A DNA stretch of 64,000 nt from DLAJ01 sp023663615 (GCA_023663615.1 JAMPHA010000001.1:838162-902161), one strand, 5' to 3'. Shown: positions 1 through 9,922, numbered from the stretch's first letter. Program-made: numbers and translations. Notes: generated by a model from the sequence alone, not told the origin.

Positions 1-80
1 ATCAGCTTCGTAACCACCTTGTTGTTGTATAAAGGATCGGCTAATACGTCTCTTTTTTGAATATGTCCTTTACGTGGCAC
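1..80 (-). CDS. rpsG: 30S ribosomal protein S7, 5' end only (partial)
   Basis: The minus strand opens at a GTG codon (78-80) preceded by GGAGGGAAGAAAC and reads MPRKGHIQKRDVLADPLYNN and onwards, the characteristic S7 N-terminus. The gene leaves the window after 26 codons. S7 nucleates assembly of the 30S head by binding the 3' domain of 16S rRNA. It follows rpsL on the same strand, as in the universal str operon, with a gap of about 225 bp that is longer than usual. The GTG start is chosen for its Shine-Dalgarno match and the conserved PRKG start. Confidence 0.95.
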   Translation of the reverse strand, partial: MPRKGHIQKRDVLADPLYNNKVVTKL

Positions 81-305
81 GTTTCTTCCCTCCTTATTAT
101 CATCAATAATTCATCGGTACTCACAAGTTCTAAATGCCGCGTTTCTAAAACGCCTGCACCCCTAATGTGTTCGTGCGGTATTTCTGTATCTTCGCATAGA
201 AAGCATGTAACGAATCGTCTGTTCGCCGAATGTTTCCATTCGCGGTGATTGCTCACTCCAGAATCCCAACACTAATTAGTCTCTAAACTGCGGTACAAAT
301 GGCTC
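81..305. other. rpsL-rpsG spacer, no gene seen
   Basis: These 225 bp separate rpsL from rpsG. Open frames of 60-70 codons exist on both strands but lack a ribosome binding site and resemble nothing I recognise. No clear terminator with a T-run is visible, so read-through from rpsL into rpsG is likely. Confidence 0.5.
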
Positions 306-725
306 CTATTTTCCTGCCTTCGGTCTCTTAGCGCCGTATTTGGAACGAGCCTGCTTTCTGTTCGCGACACCTGCGGTATCTAACGTACCTCTGATGATGT
401 GGTATCTCGTACCGGGCAAGTCCTTAACACGACCGCCGCGGATCAGAACAACGGAGTGTTCCTGCAGGTTATGTCCTTCACCCGGAATGTAGGATGTTAC
501 CTCGATCCCGTTGGAAAGACGTACTCTGGCGATCTTTCTAAGAGCGGAGTTAGGTTTCTTAGGCGTAGCAGTCTTGACTGCGGTGCAGACACCACGCTTC
601 TGCGGAGAAGCGGTATTGATGGATTTCTTTCTCAAAGAGTTATAACCCTTTAACAAAGCAGGCGCGGTCGCCTTCTTCTCGGATGTCTGACGTCCTTTTC
701 TTACTAACTGGTTAAATGTTGGCAT
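306..725 (-). CDS. rpsL: 30S ribosomal protein S12
   Basis: The 139-residue protein starts MPTFNQLVRKGRQ and carries the S12 signatures PQKRGVC (41-47), TPKKPNSALRK (54-64) and GGRVKDLPGTRYH (97-109). S12 sits at the decoding centre of the 30S subunit. The lysines equivalent to E. coli K43 and K88, sites of classical streptomycin resistance, are both unchanged (K57 and K101). The length fits the Firmicute form, which has an insertion near residues 17-40 compared with E. coli. A GGAGGTG Shine-Dalgarno lies just upstream of the ATG, and a consensus SigA promoter lies about 70 bp further up. Confidence 0.98.
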   Translation of the reverse strand: MPTFNQLVRKGRQTSEKKATAPALLKGYNSLRKKSINTASPQKRGVCTAVKTATPKKPNSALRKIARVRLSNGIEVTSYIPGEGHNLQEHSVVLIRGGRVKDLPGTRYHIIRGTLDTAGVANRKQARSKYGAKRPKAGK

Positions 726-797
726 TCTGTTTCACCTCCTATGATATAGACTTTTTCTGCATGCAAAAAAGAAATGCATCCTTACGCACGCTAGATT

Positions 798-826
798 ATT
801 ATACTTGCCATATTTTTCATTGTCAA
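798..826 (-). promoter_or_regulatory. Consensus SigA promoter of the rpsL-rpsG operon
   Basis: On the minus strand TTGACA (821-826) and TATAAT (798-803) are both perfect and separated by 17 bp. The start of transcription would fall near 790, giving a leader of roughly 65 nt before rpsL. The str operon therefore has its own strong promoter rather than relying on rpoC read-through, consistent with the oppositely oriented gene lying in between. Confidence 0.9.
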
Positions 827-932
827 TACACTCTTTGCTCTTTTTATGCAAATTCTTGCCCAAATTCTCGCATTTCTACGACTTCCCTGCTTTCCTAAAA
901 GGATATGCCTCCTCTTTTTTCCCGTTTTATGA

Positions 933-938
933 TATAAT
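933..938 (+). promoter_or_regulatory. Possible -10 element for the plus-strand gene at 1070
   Basis: TATAAT at 933-938 matches a SigA -10 box, but no convincing -35 is found 17 bp upstream. Two small hairpins follow it, GAATGCAC/GTGCATTC (954-971) and ATGAATC/GATTCAT (993-1009), then CCTATAA. If it is used, these lie in the leader of the downstream gene. Confidence 0.4.
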
Positions 939-1069
939 GAGCGCAAGTGAGAAGAATGCACTTGTGCATTCGGCGAACGGCGAATGTCGATCATGAATCG
1001 CAGATTCATCCTATAATCCAACTATCAAAAAACACGGAACACTATAAATGCAAAGAAGGAGATACGTCG

Positions 1070-1912
1070 ATGTTTATAAAAGTCCCTGCCCGTCCCGATC
1101 GCTTTTCACGCAAACTCCTCATTTCCATCCTGTTTCTTTTGGCGGCAGGCACCGTCTGCATCTGCCTGCTTGTGCGCGCACGTATCATAAACCGCAATGA
1201 CCGCCGGCTCGCGCAGTCCATGCGGGTATGTGAAGAATTTTCTGAAGTCTTTACCGCTTCCGGCGGAGAGATGGACGCGCTGACAGACGCCTATCCGTTT
1301 CTCTGGCGTGATCACCGTTCCATTTCCATTTGTCTCTTGCAGGATCTGGCATCCTATTACCGGCTTGAAGATGCCACAGTCAGCCGCCGTGTCGTCCTGT
1401 CATCTTCCTTCTCCGCCGTACCGGAAGCGGAGTCCGACGGCACGGACGGCTTTCACGACGCTTCCGAATCTGCGCCGCAATCGGACGCACAATCGGATGT
1501 CAACGGCACAGACAGCTTTCACGCCTCCCCCGAATCCGCGCCGCAAAACATCCCGCAATCAGACAGCGACAGCGCAGACAACCTCCCCTATCCGGGCTAT
1601 GCCTTGGAGTCCATGCTGACATACACCGTGCAGGATCTGCTGATGTTCTTTGATAAAGACTGGCAGCCCTGCATGACCCCGCAGTCCTGCGAATATGTTT
1701 TATGCGTGATGCTCTTTGAGGAACCGCGATCGGCCGGCGTGCAGAAGAATGCCACATTCGGCATATGGAAATATGATACAATGAAAAAAATCGAGGTCGC
1801 CGAGCTGCCAGCGCTCACCGGAATGGTGCAGGACGACTATTTCGATCAGTTTTCCAAGCTTTCCGCAGACGACGCGCTCTATCTGCTGGATACCGAAGTC
1901 TATGTTCCCTAA
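1070..1912 (+). CDS. Unrecognised membrane-anchored protein between rpoC and rpsL
   Basis: I do not recognise this 280-residue protein. The ATG at 1070 is chosen because AAGAAGGAG sits 9 nt upstream; a longer in-frame start at 947 has no such site. Residues 1-15 are basic, 16-36 form one hydrophobic segment (signal anchor), and the rest should be outside the membrane. Residues 124-167 are an Asp/Ser-rich spacer made of two 22-residue repeats beginning GTDGFHDASE and GTDSFHASPE, in place of conserved sequence. The C-terminal part (178-280) looks globular. It is the only plus-strand gene inside the ribosomal and RNA polymerase block and is convergent with rpoC. Confidence 0.75.
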   Translation: MFIKVPARPDRFSRKLLISILFLLAAGTVCICLLVRARIINRNDRRLAQSMRVCEEFSEVFTASGGEMDALTDAYPFLWRDHRSISICLLQDLASYYRLEDATVSRRVVLSSSFSAVPEAESDGTDGFHDASESAPQSDAQSDVNGTDSFHASPESAPQNIPQSDSDSADNLPYPGYALESMLTYTVQDLLMFFDKDWQPCMTPQSCEYVLCVMLFEEPRSAGVQKNATFGIWKYDTMKKIEVAELPALTGMVQDDYFDQFSKLSADDALYLLDTEVYVP

Positions 1913-1934
1913 ACCAGATTTCTCCAAAATTTAA

Positions 1935-2022
1935 GTGTCAAAAGCCCTGCTCATAAACGTCACCCGGCAGATTTCTTTTGCGCAATCTGCCAACACCGAT
2001 TTCATTGCAAGGCTTTTGGCAC
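1935..2022. repeat. Nested long-stem inverted repeat downstream of rpoC
   Basis: An outer 12-bp stem pairs 1935-1946 with 2011-2022 (GTGTCAAAAGCC with GGCTTTTGGCAC, one G-T pair). Inside it an 8-bp perfect stem pairs GGCAGATT (1966-1973) with AATCTGCC (1984-1991). It lies between two convergent genes and has no T-run, so it does not look like an ordinary terminator. Confidence 0.6.
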
Positions 2023-2036
2023 CCAAATCTTTATAG

Positions 2037-2083
2037 AAAGAACATGCTGGAAGCATCCCTTCCCGCATGTTCTTTCTCTTCTT
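2037..2083. terminator. Terminator between rpoC and the convergent plus-strand gene
   Basis: AAAGAACATGC (2037-2047) pairs perfectly with GCATGTTCTTT (2065-2075) around a 17-nt loop, followed on the plus strand by a T-rich tail. It can stop the plus-strand gene and, less clearly, rpoC. Confidence 0.6.
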
Positions 2084-2109
2084 ACTTATTGCAGATACCT
2101 CTGATCTCC

Positions 2110-5100
2110 TTACTCTGCATTGTCCGCAGCATCCAATACCAGATCGTCTGCCGCTTCCTCCGCAAACTCATCATCCGCTTCTAATTCCTCATCGGCGAAA
2201 TCGTCAGCCAGAGATACTTCTTCCTCATCATCAAGCATCTCGTCCTCAGGGCGCACCTCGTCGGTATCCTCCTCCGCCGCCCGGTCATTATACGGGATAA
2301 AAGGCTCATCATTACTGTCCGCAAAGGAAAATTCCTGCTCCATCATTCGTTGTTTATAAGCAAACTTCGCATCGGTCGAGAGCTTCACATCACGATAACG
2401 TTTCATACCGGTTCCGGCAGGGATCAGCTTACCAAGGATCACGTTCTCCTTTAATCCGATCAGCGGATCGACCTTGCCCTTGATCGCGGCTTCCGTCAGC
2501 ACCTTCGTCGTCTCCTGGAAGGATGCCGCCGACAGGAAGGAATTCGTCGCAAGCGCCGCTTTCGTAATACCGAGGATCACCTGCTTACCCTCGGAGGGTT
2601 CTTTTCCCTCCGCAATATATTTCGCGTTGATGTCCTCATATTCAAGCACATCGACAAGCGTTCCCGGAAGGAAATCCGTATCGCCGTTGTTTTCAATGCG
2701 GATCTTCTTTAACATCTGACGCACAATGACCTCAATATGCTTATCCGCAATATCCACGCCCTGCAAGCGGTACACACGCTGTACCTCGCGGAGCAGATAA
2801 TCCTGCACGGCACGCACACCCTTGATCTTTAACAGATCATGCGGGTTGACGGAGCCCTCTGTCAGCTCATCGCCCGCCTCGATCGTTGCGCCGTCCACGA
2901 TCTTGATACGGGAACCGTACGGGATCAGGTAGGTCTTTGCCTCGCCAAGCTCCTTGTTTTCGATCGTGATCTCACGTTTTTTCTTTGTATCCTTTACCGT
3001 CGCAACACCCGCGATCTCGGAAATGACCGCAAGTCCCTTCGGCTTTCTTGCCTCAAAAAGCTCCTCGACACGAGGAAGACCCTGCGTAATATCGCCGCCG
3101 GCAACGCCGCCCGTGTGGAACGTTCTCATCGTCAGCTGCGTACCCGGTTCACCGATGGACTGCGCCGCAATGATGCCGACGGTCTCGCCAACCTGTACCG
3201 CCTCGCCGGTCGCCATGTTCGCGCCGTAGCACTTCGCGCAGATACCGGTATGGGAACGACAGGTCAGGATCGTACGAATCTTCACGCTCTCGACCGGCTC
3301 GCCTTTCTCATCGACACCGACACTGAGAATCTTCGACGCACGGCTCGGCGTGATCATGTGATTTTTCTTTACGATGACATTGCCGTCCTTATCACAGATC
3401 TCCTCGCAGCTGTATCTGCCCGTGATACGATCCTTTAAGCCCTCGATTACTTCTTTTCCGTCCATAAACGCCTTGACCGTCATGCCGGGGATCTCATCCA
3501 AGCCCTCGCAGCAGTCCGTCTCGCGGATGATCAGCTCCTGACATACATCGACCATTCGTCTTGTCAGATAACCGGAATCCGCCGTACGCAGCGCCGTATC
3601 GGAAAGACCCTTTCTTGCGCCGTGTGCCGACATAAAGTATTCCAGTACGTCAAGACCCTCACGGAAATTGGACTTGATCGGCAGCTCGATCGTCTTACCC
3701 GTCGTATCCGCCATCAGTCCACGCATACCGGCAAGCTGTTTGATCTGCTGATTGGAACCACGCGCGCCGGAATCCGCCATCATGAAGATGTTATTGTACT
3801 GATCGAGTCCCTTTAACAGAACATCCGTCAGCTCCTTATCGGTCTCCGTCCAAGTCTCAACAACCGCTTTATAACGCTCCTCATCCGTGATGAGTCCGCG
3901 CTTATAGTTTCTCGTGATCTTATCCACCATCTCCTGCGCCGCCGCAAGCATTTCCGGCTTCTTTGCAGGCACGGTCATATCGGAGATCGACACCGTCATA
4001 GCCGCTTTTGTCGAATACTTATATCCGGTTGCCTTAATGTCATCCAGCACCTCTGCGGTCTTGAATGTACCGTGGGTATTGATGACTCTCTCCAAAATCT
4101 GCTTTAACTGCTTTTTTGCCACAAGGAAATCCACTTCCGGCTTTAAGAAGTTCGCCGGATCGCTTCTGTCCACATAGCCTAAATCCTGCGGCAGGATCTC
4201 ATTGAAGATCAGACGTCCAAGCGTGGACTCTACGAGCCCTGTGATCGTCTCGCCGGCGTCGTTCACCTTGCTGACTCTGACCGTAATACGCGAATGCAGC
4301 GTGATATAACGGTTCTCATACGCCATGATCGCTTCGCTCAGGTTGCGGAAGAACTTGCCCTCTCCCTCCGCGCCCGGACGTTCCTGTGTCAGATAGTAAA
4401 TACCCAGTACCATATCCTGAGAAGGAACGGCAACGGGACCGCCGTCCGACGGCTTTAAAAGGTTGTTCGGGGACAGGAGCAGGAACCGGCACTCCGCCTG
4501 TGCTTCCTGCGACAGCGGAAGATGTACCGCCATCTGGTCTCCGTCAAAGTCCGCGTTGAACGCCGTACATACGAGCGGATGCAGCTTGATCGCCTTTCCT
4601 TCTACAAGGATCGGCTCAAACGCCTGAATACCCAGTCTGTGCAGGGTAGGCGCACGGTTTAACATGACGGGGTGCTCCGTGATGACCTCCTCAAGCACAT
4701 CCCATACCTGATTATCCCAACGCTCCACGAGCTTCTTGGCATTCTTGATATTCTGAGAGATACCGCGCGCGACAAGCTCCTTCATCACGAACGGCTTGAA
4801 CAGTTCGATCGCCATCTCCTTCGGCAGTCCGCACTGGTAAATCTTTAACTCCGGACCTACCACGATAACGGAACGTCCCGAATAATCGACACGCTTTCCT
4901 AAAAGATTCTGACGGAACCGTCCCGATTTACCCTTTAACATGTCGGACAGGGACTTTAACGCCCGGTTGCCCGGTCCGGTCACGGGACGTCCGCGCCTGC
5001 CGTTGTCGATCAACGCGTCCACCGCCTCCTGAAGCATTCTCTTTTCATTGCGCACAATAATATCCGGCGCGCCCAGATCCAACAGCCGCTTTAAACGGTT

Positions 5101-5919
5101 GTTTCTGTTGATGATCCTGCGGTATAAGTCATTTAAGTCGCTCGTCGCAAAACGGCCGCCGTCAAGCTGTACCATCGGGCGCAGATCGGGCGGAATGACC
5201 GGGATCGCATCCATGATCATCCACTCCGGCTTATTCTCGGACTCACGGAACGCCTCAACGACCTCCAGGCGCTTGATGATACGCGCGCGCTTCTGTCCGC
5301 TGGACTCCCGAAGCCCCGCTTTCAATTCTTCCGCCTCTTTCTCTAAGTCGATCGCCTGTAATAACTCCTTGATCGCCTCAGCGCCCATTCCGACACGGAA
5401 CTTTCTGTCGCCGAACGCCTCGCGCGCGTCCTGATACTCTTTCTCGGTCAAAATCTGCTTATACTCTAAATTGGACTGCCCCTTATCTAACACGATATAG
5501 GATGCAAAATAAAGTACTTTCTCCAGCACACGGGGGGACAGATCCAGAATCAGTCCCATCCGGCTCGGAATTCCCTTAAAATACCAGATATGGGACACGG
5601 GCGCAGCGAGCTCGATATGCCCCATGCGCTCTCTGCGGACGCTCGATTTGGTCACTTCCACACCGCATCGGTCGCAGACAACGCCCTTATAACGGATTTT
5701 CTTATATTTACCGCAATGGCACTCCCAATCCTTGTTCGGTCCAAAAATACGCTCACAGAACAGACCGTCTTTTTCGGGCTTTAAGGTTCTGTAATTGATC
5801 GTCTCCGGCTTTGTGACCTCGCCTCTCGACCATTCTCTGATTTTTTCAGGTGAAGCCAGACCGATCTTGATCGCATCAAAGGTCATCGGCTCGTATCCTT
5901 CATTTCTTGTCTCTGACAT
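2110..5919 (-). CDS. rpoC: DNA-directed RNA polymerase subunit beta'
   Basis: The 1269-residue protein is full length. The N-terminal zinc ribbon is seen as CHCGKYK and CDRCGVEV around residues 68-90. The catalytic loop NADFDGDQMAVH, whose aspartates bind Mg2+, is at about 450-460, and the second zinc site CRSHTGICAKCYG at about 880. The C-terminus carries a strongly acidic tail of some 60 residues, as does the beta subunit next door. With rpoB it forms the core polymerase. The start has AAGGAGTGCC upstream, and only 39 bp separate it from the rpoB stop, so the two are co-transcribed. Confidence 0.98.
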   Translation of the reverse strand: MSETRNEGYEPMTFDAIKIGLASPEKIREWSRGEVTKPETINYRTLKPEKDGLFCERIFGPNKDWECHCGKYKKIRYKGVVCDRCGVEVTKSSVRRERMGHIELAAPVSHIWYFKGIPSRMGLILDLSPRVLEKVLYFASYIVLDKGQSNLEYKQILTEKEYQDAREAFGDRKFRVGMGAEAIKELLQAIDLEKEAEELKAGLRESSGQKRARIIKRLEVVEAFRESENKPEWMIMDAIPVIPPDLRPMVQLDGGRFATSDLNDLYRRIINRNNRLKRLLDLGAPDIIVRNEKRMLQEAVDALIDNGRRGRPVTGPGNRALKSLSDMLKGKSGRFRQNLLGKRVDYSGRSVIVVGPELKIYQCGLPKEMAIELFKPFVMKELVARGISQNIKNAKKLVERWDNQVWDVLEEVITEHPVMLNRAPTLHRLGIQAFEPILVEGKAIKLHPLVCTAFNADFDGDQMAVHLPLSQEAQAECRFLLLSPNNLLKPSDGGPVAVPSQDMVLGIYYLTQERPGAEGEGKFFRNLSEAIMAYENRYITLHSRITVRVSKVNDAGETITGLVESTLGRLIFNEILPQDLGYVDRSDPANFLKPEVDFLVAKKQLKQILERVINTHGTFKTAEVLDDIKATGYKYSTKAAMTVSISDMTVPAKKPEMLAAAQEMVDKITRNYKRGLITDEERYKAVVETWTETDKELTDVLLKGLDQYNNIFMMADSGARGSNQQIKQLAGMRGLMADTTGKTIELPIKSNFREGLDVLEYFMSAHGARKGLSDTALRTADSGYLTRRMVDVCQELIIRETDCCEGLDEIPGMTVKAFMDGKEVIEGLKDRITGRYSCEEICDKDGNVIVKKNHMITPSRASKILSVGVDEKGEPVESVKIRTILTCRSHTGICAKCYGANMATGEAVQVGETVGIIAAQSIGEPGTQLTMRTFHTGGVAGGDITQGLPRVEELFEARKPKGLAVISEIAGVATVKDTKKKREITIENKELGEAKTYLIPYGSRIKIVDGATIEAGDELTEGSVNPHDLLKIKGVRAVQDYLLREVQRVYRLQGVDIADKHIEVIVRQMLKKIRIENNGDTDFLPGTLVDVLEYEDINAKYIAEGKEPSEGKQVILGITKAALATNSFLSAASFQETTKVLTEAAIKGKVDPLIGLKENVILGKLIPAGTGMKRYRDVKLSTDAKFAYKQRMMEQEFSFADSNDEPFIPYNDRAAEEDTDEVRPEDEMLDDEEEVSLADDFADEELEADDEFAEEAADDLVLDAADNAE

Positions 5920-5958
5920 TATGGCACTCCTTCCATCCTTTTCATCAAAAACAGCGTT

Positions 5959-8900
5959 TTATTCTTCGTCAGAACCCTCATAGACGGCTTCGTATTCTTC
6001 CTCTGTCTCCACTTCGTCCTCATAGTCGTCCGTCTCATCTTCCGCGCTTACAAACTCACCGCTTTGTGCATCGATCTCCTGCTTTTGGAAGCCCATGGAA
6101 CCGAGCGACTCATCCTCATAGCGGTTAAATCTGCGGGAATCCCCCTCAAGCACATCTCTGAAATCCGTCTCGCCGTAGTCGATGGACTCCATGATCTTTA
6201 CTTCGGAAGCATCGTCGCGAAGCACTTTAACGTCTAAGCCGAGCGACTGTAATTCCTTTAATAATACCTTGAACGATTCCGGAATACCCGGCTCCGGGAT
6301 ATTGTCGCCCTTGATGATCGCCTCATAGGTCTTGACACGTCCGACCACATCATCCGACTTCACGGTCAGAATCTCCTGCAGGGTATAGGATGCGCCGTAT
6401 GCCTCAAGCGCCCATACCTCCATCTCTCCGAAACGCTGTCCGCCGAACTGCGCTTTACCGCCGAGCGGCTGCTGCGTTACCAAAGAGTACGGTCCGGTCG
6501 AACGCGCGTGAATCTTATCGTCAACCAGATGGTGGAGTTTTAAGTAATGCATGTGTCCGATCGTAACAGGACCGTCAAAATATTCTCCCGTCCTGCCGTC
6601 GCGCAGCCTTACCTTGCCGTCCCTTGAGATCGGCACGCCCTTCCATACCTCTCTGTGATCCCTGTTGTCAGACAGATACTGCATCACTTCGGGCAGCAGT
6701 TCGTCCTTATGCTTCTTTTCGAACTCTTCCCAGCTTAAATTGACGTAATCATTCGCCAGGTCGAGCGTATCCATAATATCGTCCTCTTTTGCGCCGTCAA
6801 ACACGGGCGTTGCGATATTAAAGCCGAGCGCCTTTGCCGCAAGGGACAGATGGATCTCCAATACCTGTCCGATATTCATACGCGAAGGCACGCCCAACGG
6901 ATTTAATACAATGTCGAGCGGACGTCCGTTCGGCAGATACGGCATATCCTCAACCGGAAGCACACGGGAAACAACACCCTTGTTACCGTGACGTCCCGCC
7001 ATCTTGTCGCCGACGGAAATCTTTCTCTTCTGCGCGATATAAATGCGGACTGCCTGATTCACGCCCGGAGAAAGCTCATCGCCGTTCTCGCGGGTAAATA
7101 CCTTGGCATCCACTACAATTCCATATTCGCCGTGAGGTACCTTTAAGGAAGTATCCCTGACCTCTCTCGCCTTCTCACCGAAAATCGCGCGCAGCAGTCT
7201 TTCCTCTGCGGTCAGCTCTGTCTCGCCCTTCGGCGTTACCTTGCCGACCAGAATGTCTCCTGCACGGACCTCCGCGCCGACGCGGATGATACCGCGGTCG
7301 TCCAAATCCTTCAAGGCATCGTCGCCGACGCCCGGCACGTCGCGGGTGATCTCCTCCGGTCCTAATTTGGTATCGCGCGCTTCCGCCTCATATTCCTCAA
7401 TGTGGACGGAAGTATAAATGTCATCCTGCACGAGCCGCTCGCTGAGCAGCACGGCATCCTCGTAATTGTAGCCTTCCCACGTCATAAAACCGATCAGCGG
7501 ATTCTTGCCGAGCGCAAGCTCGCCGCCCGACGTGGAGGGACCGTCCGCGATCACCTCGCCCGCAGCGACGCGGTCTCCCTTAAAGACGATCGGCTTCTGA
7601 TTATAGCAGTTGCTCTGATTACTTCTGACAAATTTGGTCAGATGGAATTCTTCTTTTTCCCCGTCGTCATAGGTCACGCGGATCATACGGGACGATACAT
7701 AGTCCACCGTTCCGTTTTTGCGCGCCACAACACAGACGCCGGAATCAACCGCCGCTTTCGGTTCCATGCCCGTGCCGACAACAGGCGCTTCCGTCATTAA
7801 AAGCGGCACTGCCTGTCTCTGCATGTTGGAACCCATCAGCGCACGGTTCGCGTCGTCATTCTGTAAAAAAGGAATGAGCGCCGTCGCAACGGAAAAGATC
7901 ATACGCGGCGACACGTCCATGTAATCAAACATGGTCTTGCTGTACTCCTGCGTCTCATCCATATAACGTCCGGAAACCATATTGCGGAGGAAATGTCCTT
8001 CCGCATCCAGCGGTTCGGATGCCTGCGCAACATGATAGTTATCCTCCTCATCCGCCGTCATATAAATGACTTCATCCGTAACGCGCGGATTTTCCGGATC
8101 GCTCTTGTCAATCTTACGGTACGGCGCTTCCACAAAACCGTACTCATTGATCCTCGCATAGGAAGCGAGGGAGTTGATCAGACCGATATTCGGTCCTTCA
8201 GGCGTCTCGATCGGGCACATTCTTCCATAATGGGAATAATGCACGTCGCGCACCTCGAATCCCGCGCGGTCACGGGACAGACCGCCCGGTCCCAATGCGG
8301 AGAGACGTCTCTTATGCGTCAGCTCTCCGAGCGGATTATTCTGATCCATGAACTGTGAAAGCTGGGAGGAACCGAAAAATTCCTTTACGGCAGCCTGCAC
8401 AGGCTTGATATTGATCAGGCTCTGCGGCGAAATATCGTCGGTGTCATGCGTCGTCATCCTTTCGCGCACGACTCTCTCCAGACGGGAAAGACCAATGCGG
8501 TACTGATTCTGCAGCAGCTCGCCGACCGCACGGATACGCCGGTTGCCCAGATGGTCAATATCGTCCTTCGTGCCGATGCCGAACTCCAGATGCATATTGT
8601 AGTTGATGGACGCGATAATGTCCTCCTTGGTGATATGCTTCGGAACAAGCTCGTGCACGTTCTTTTTGATCGCCTCAAAAAGCTCCTCCGGCTTCTCTCC
8701 GTATTCATCCAAAAGCTGCCTTAATACAGGGTAATAAACCTTCTCACGGATACCGAGTTCCGTCGGCTTGCAATCCACAAAATGAGCCAGATCGACCATC
8801 ATATTAGACAGGATCTTCTCGTTTTTCTCCTCGGTCTGGATCCATACGGCAGGGACAGCCGCGTTCTGGATTTCGTCCGCTAACTCCGCCGTCACCTTGG

Positions 8901-9834
8901 TTCCTTTTTCCGCGATCACTTCGCCCGTGATCGGATCGACTGCATCCTCTGCAAGGATCTGATGGCGGATGCGGTTGCGGAACGCCAGCTTTTTATTGAA
9001 TTTATATCTTCCTACCTTTGCAAGGTCATATCTTCTCGGATCAAAGAACATCGCATGGATCAGGCTCTCCGCGCTGTCCACGCTGAGCGGCTCGCCCGGA
9101 CGGATCTTTTTATATAACTCTAAGAGACCCTCCTGATAATTCTCAGCAGTGTCCTTGGTAAAGCTTGCCTCTATTTTGGGCTCGTCGCCGAACAGTTCGC
9201 GAATCTCCTCGTTCGTACCGATGCCGAGCGCACGCAGAAGAACGGTGATCGGCACCTTGCGCGTACGGTCCACACGCACATAAAACACGTCGTTGGAATC
9301 CGTCTCATACTCAAGCCATGCGCCGCGGTTCGGGATGACCTGACAGGAAAAGAGCTGCTTTCCGATCTTGTCATGCTCTACGGAATAATAAATGCCGGGG
9401 GAACGTACAAGCTGGCTGACGATAACACGCTCTGCGCCGTTGATGATGAACGTGCCGGTTTCCGTCATCAAAGGAAGATCGCCCATAAAAATCTCATGTT
9501 CGCTGATCTCCTCTTTCTCTTTATTGTAAAGACGCACTTTTACCTTGAGAGGCGCCGCATAATTGGCATCGCGCTCCTTACATTTCTCAATAGAATATTT
9601 TACATCGTCCTCGCAGAGCTCAAAGTCCACAAACTCAAGGCTCAAATGCCCGCTGTAGTCCTCGATCGGAGAGATGTCGTCAAACGCCTCTTTTAAGCCT
9701 TCCTCCAAAAACCATTTGTAGGAATCTTTCTGCACCTCGATGAGGTTCGGCATTTCCAATACCTCTTTTTGCCTTTGATAACTCATACGCATGCCTCTGC
9801 CGGAGGCAATCGGACGTATTCTGTTCTTTTCCAT
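5959..9834 (-). CDS. rpoB: DNA-directed RNA polymerase subunit beta
   Basis: This is a 1291-residue beta subunit. I chose the ATG at 9834 (MEKNRIRPIASGRGMRMSYQ) because GGGGTGA precedes it; a longer frame begins at 9903 but would run over the promoter -10 region. The rifampicin-binding cluster around residues 490-520 reads FMDQNNPLGELTHKRRLSAL, a normal sensitive-type sequence. The segment GDKMAGRHGNKGVVS, near the active site, is intact. The C-terminal 60 residues are very acidic, an extension beyond the E. coli form. It is followed by rpoC and preceded by rplL with a 214-bp gap holding a promoter. Confidence 0.98.
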   Translation of the reverse strand: MEKNRIRPIASGRGMRMSYQRQKEVLEMPNLIEVQKDSYKWFLEEGLKEAFDDISPIEDYSGHLSLEFVDFELCEDDVKYSIEKCKERDANYAAPLKVKVRLYNKEKEEISEHEIFMGDLPLMTETGTFIINGAERVIVSQLVRSPGIYYSVEHDKIGKQLFSCQVIPNRGAWLEYETDSNDVFYVRVDRTRKVPITVLLRALGIGTNEEIRELFGDEPKIEASFTKDTAENYQEGLLELYKKIRPGEPLSVDSAESLIHAMFFDPRRYDLAKVGRYKFNKKLAFRNRIRHQILAEDAVDPITGEVIAEKGTKVTAELADEIQNAAVPAVWIQTEEKNEKILSNMMVDLAHFVDCKPTELGIREKVYYPVLRQLLDEYGEKPEELFEAIKKNVHELVPKHITKEDIIASINYNMHLEFGIGTKDDIDHLGNRRIRAVGELLQNQYRIGLSRLERVVRERMTTHDTDDISPQSLINIKPVQAAVKEFFGSSQLSQFMDQNNPLGELTHKRRLSALGPGGLSRDRAGFEVRDVHYSHYGRMCPIETPEGPNIGLINSLASYARINEYGFVEAPYRKIDKSDPENPRVTDEVIYMTADEEDNYHVAQASEPLDAEGHFLRNMVSGRYMDETQEYSKTMFDYMDVSPRMIFSVATALIPFLQNDDANRALMGSNMQRQAVPLLMTEAPVVGTGMEPKAAVDSGVCVVARKNGTVDYVSSRMIRVTYDDGEKEEFHLTKFVRSNQSNCYNQKPIVFKGDRVAAGEVIADGPSTSGGELALGKNPLIGFMTWEGYNYEDAVLLSERLVQDDIYTSVHIEEYEAEARDTKLGPEEITRDVPGVGDDALKDLDDRGIIRVGAEVRAGDILVGKVTPKGETELTAEERLLRAIFGEKAREVRDTSLKVPHGEYGIVVDAKVFTRENGDELSPGVNQAVRIYIAQKRKISVGDKMAGRHGNKGVVSRVLPVEDMPYLPNGRPLDIVLNPLGVPSRMNIGQVLEIHLSLAAKALGFNIATPVFDGAKEDDIMDTLDLANDYVNLSWEEFEKKHKDELLPEVMQYLSDNRDHREVWKGVPISRDGKVRLRDGRTGEYFDGPVTIGHMHYLKLHHLVDDKIHARSTGPYSLVTQQPLGGKAQFGGQRFGEMEVWALEAYGASYTLQEILTVKSDDVVGRVKTYEAIIKGDNIPEPGIPESFKVLLKELQSLGLDVKVLRDDASEVKIMESIDYGETDFRDVLEGDSRRFNRYEDESLGSMGFQKQEIDAQSGEFVSAEDETDDYEDEVETEEEYEAVYEGSDEE

Positions 9835-9893
9835 TGACAATTCACCCCGTTCTTCCATAAAATCGCCTATCACACCACAATAGCGCATCATCC

Positions 9894-9922
9894 AGTTTAA
9901 CACAAGTCAAGTTCCGAGTCAA
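9894..9922 (-). promoter_or_regulatory. SigA promoter in front of rpoB
   Basis: On the minus strand TTGACT (9917-9922) and TAAACT (9894-9899) are separated by 17 bp, about 60 bp upstream of the rpoB start. This would give rpoB-rpoC transcription independent of rplJ-rplL. Confidence 0.65.

Noticed and set aside
41..256. Open frames on both strands between rpsG and rpsL
   Set aside because: One overlaps the real rpsG start in another frame, none has a ribosome binding site, and none resembles a known protein.
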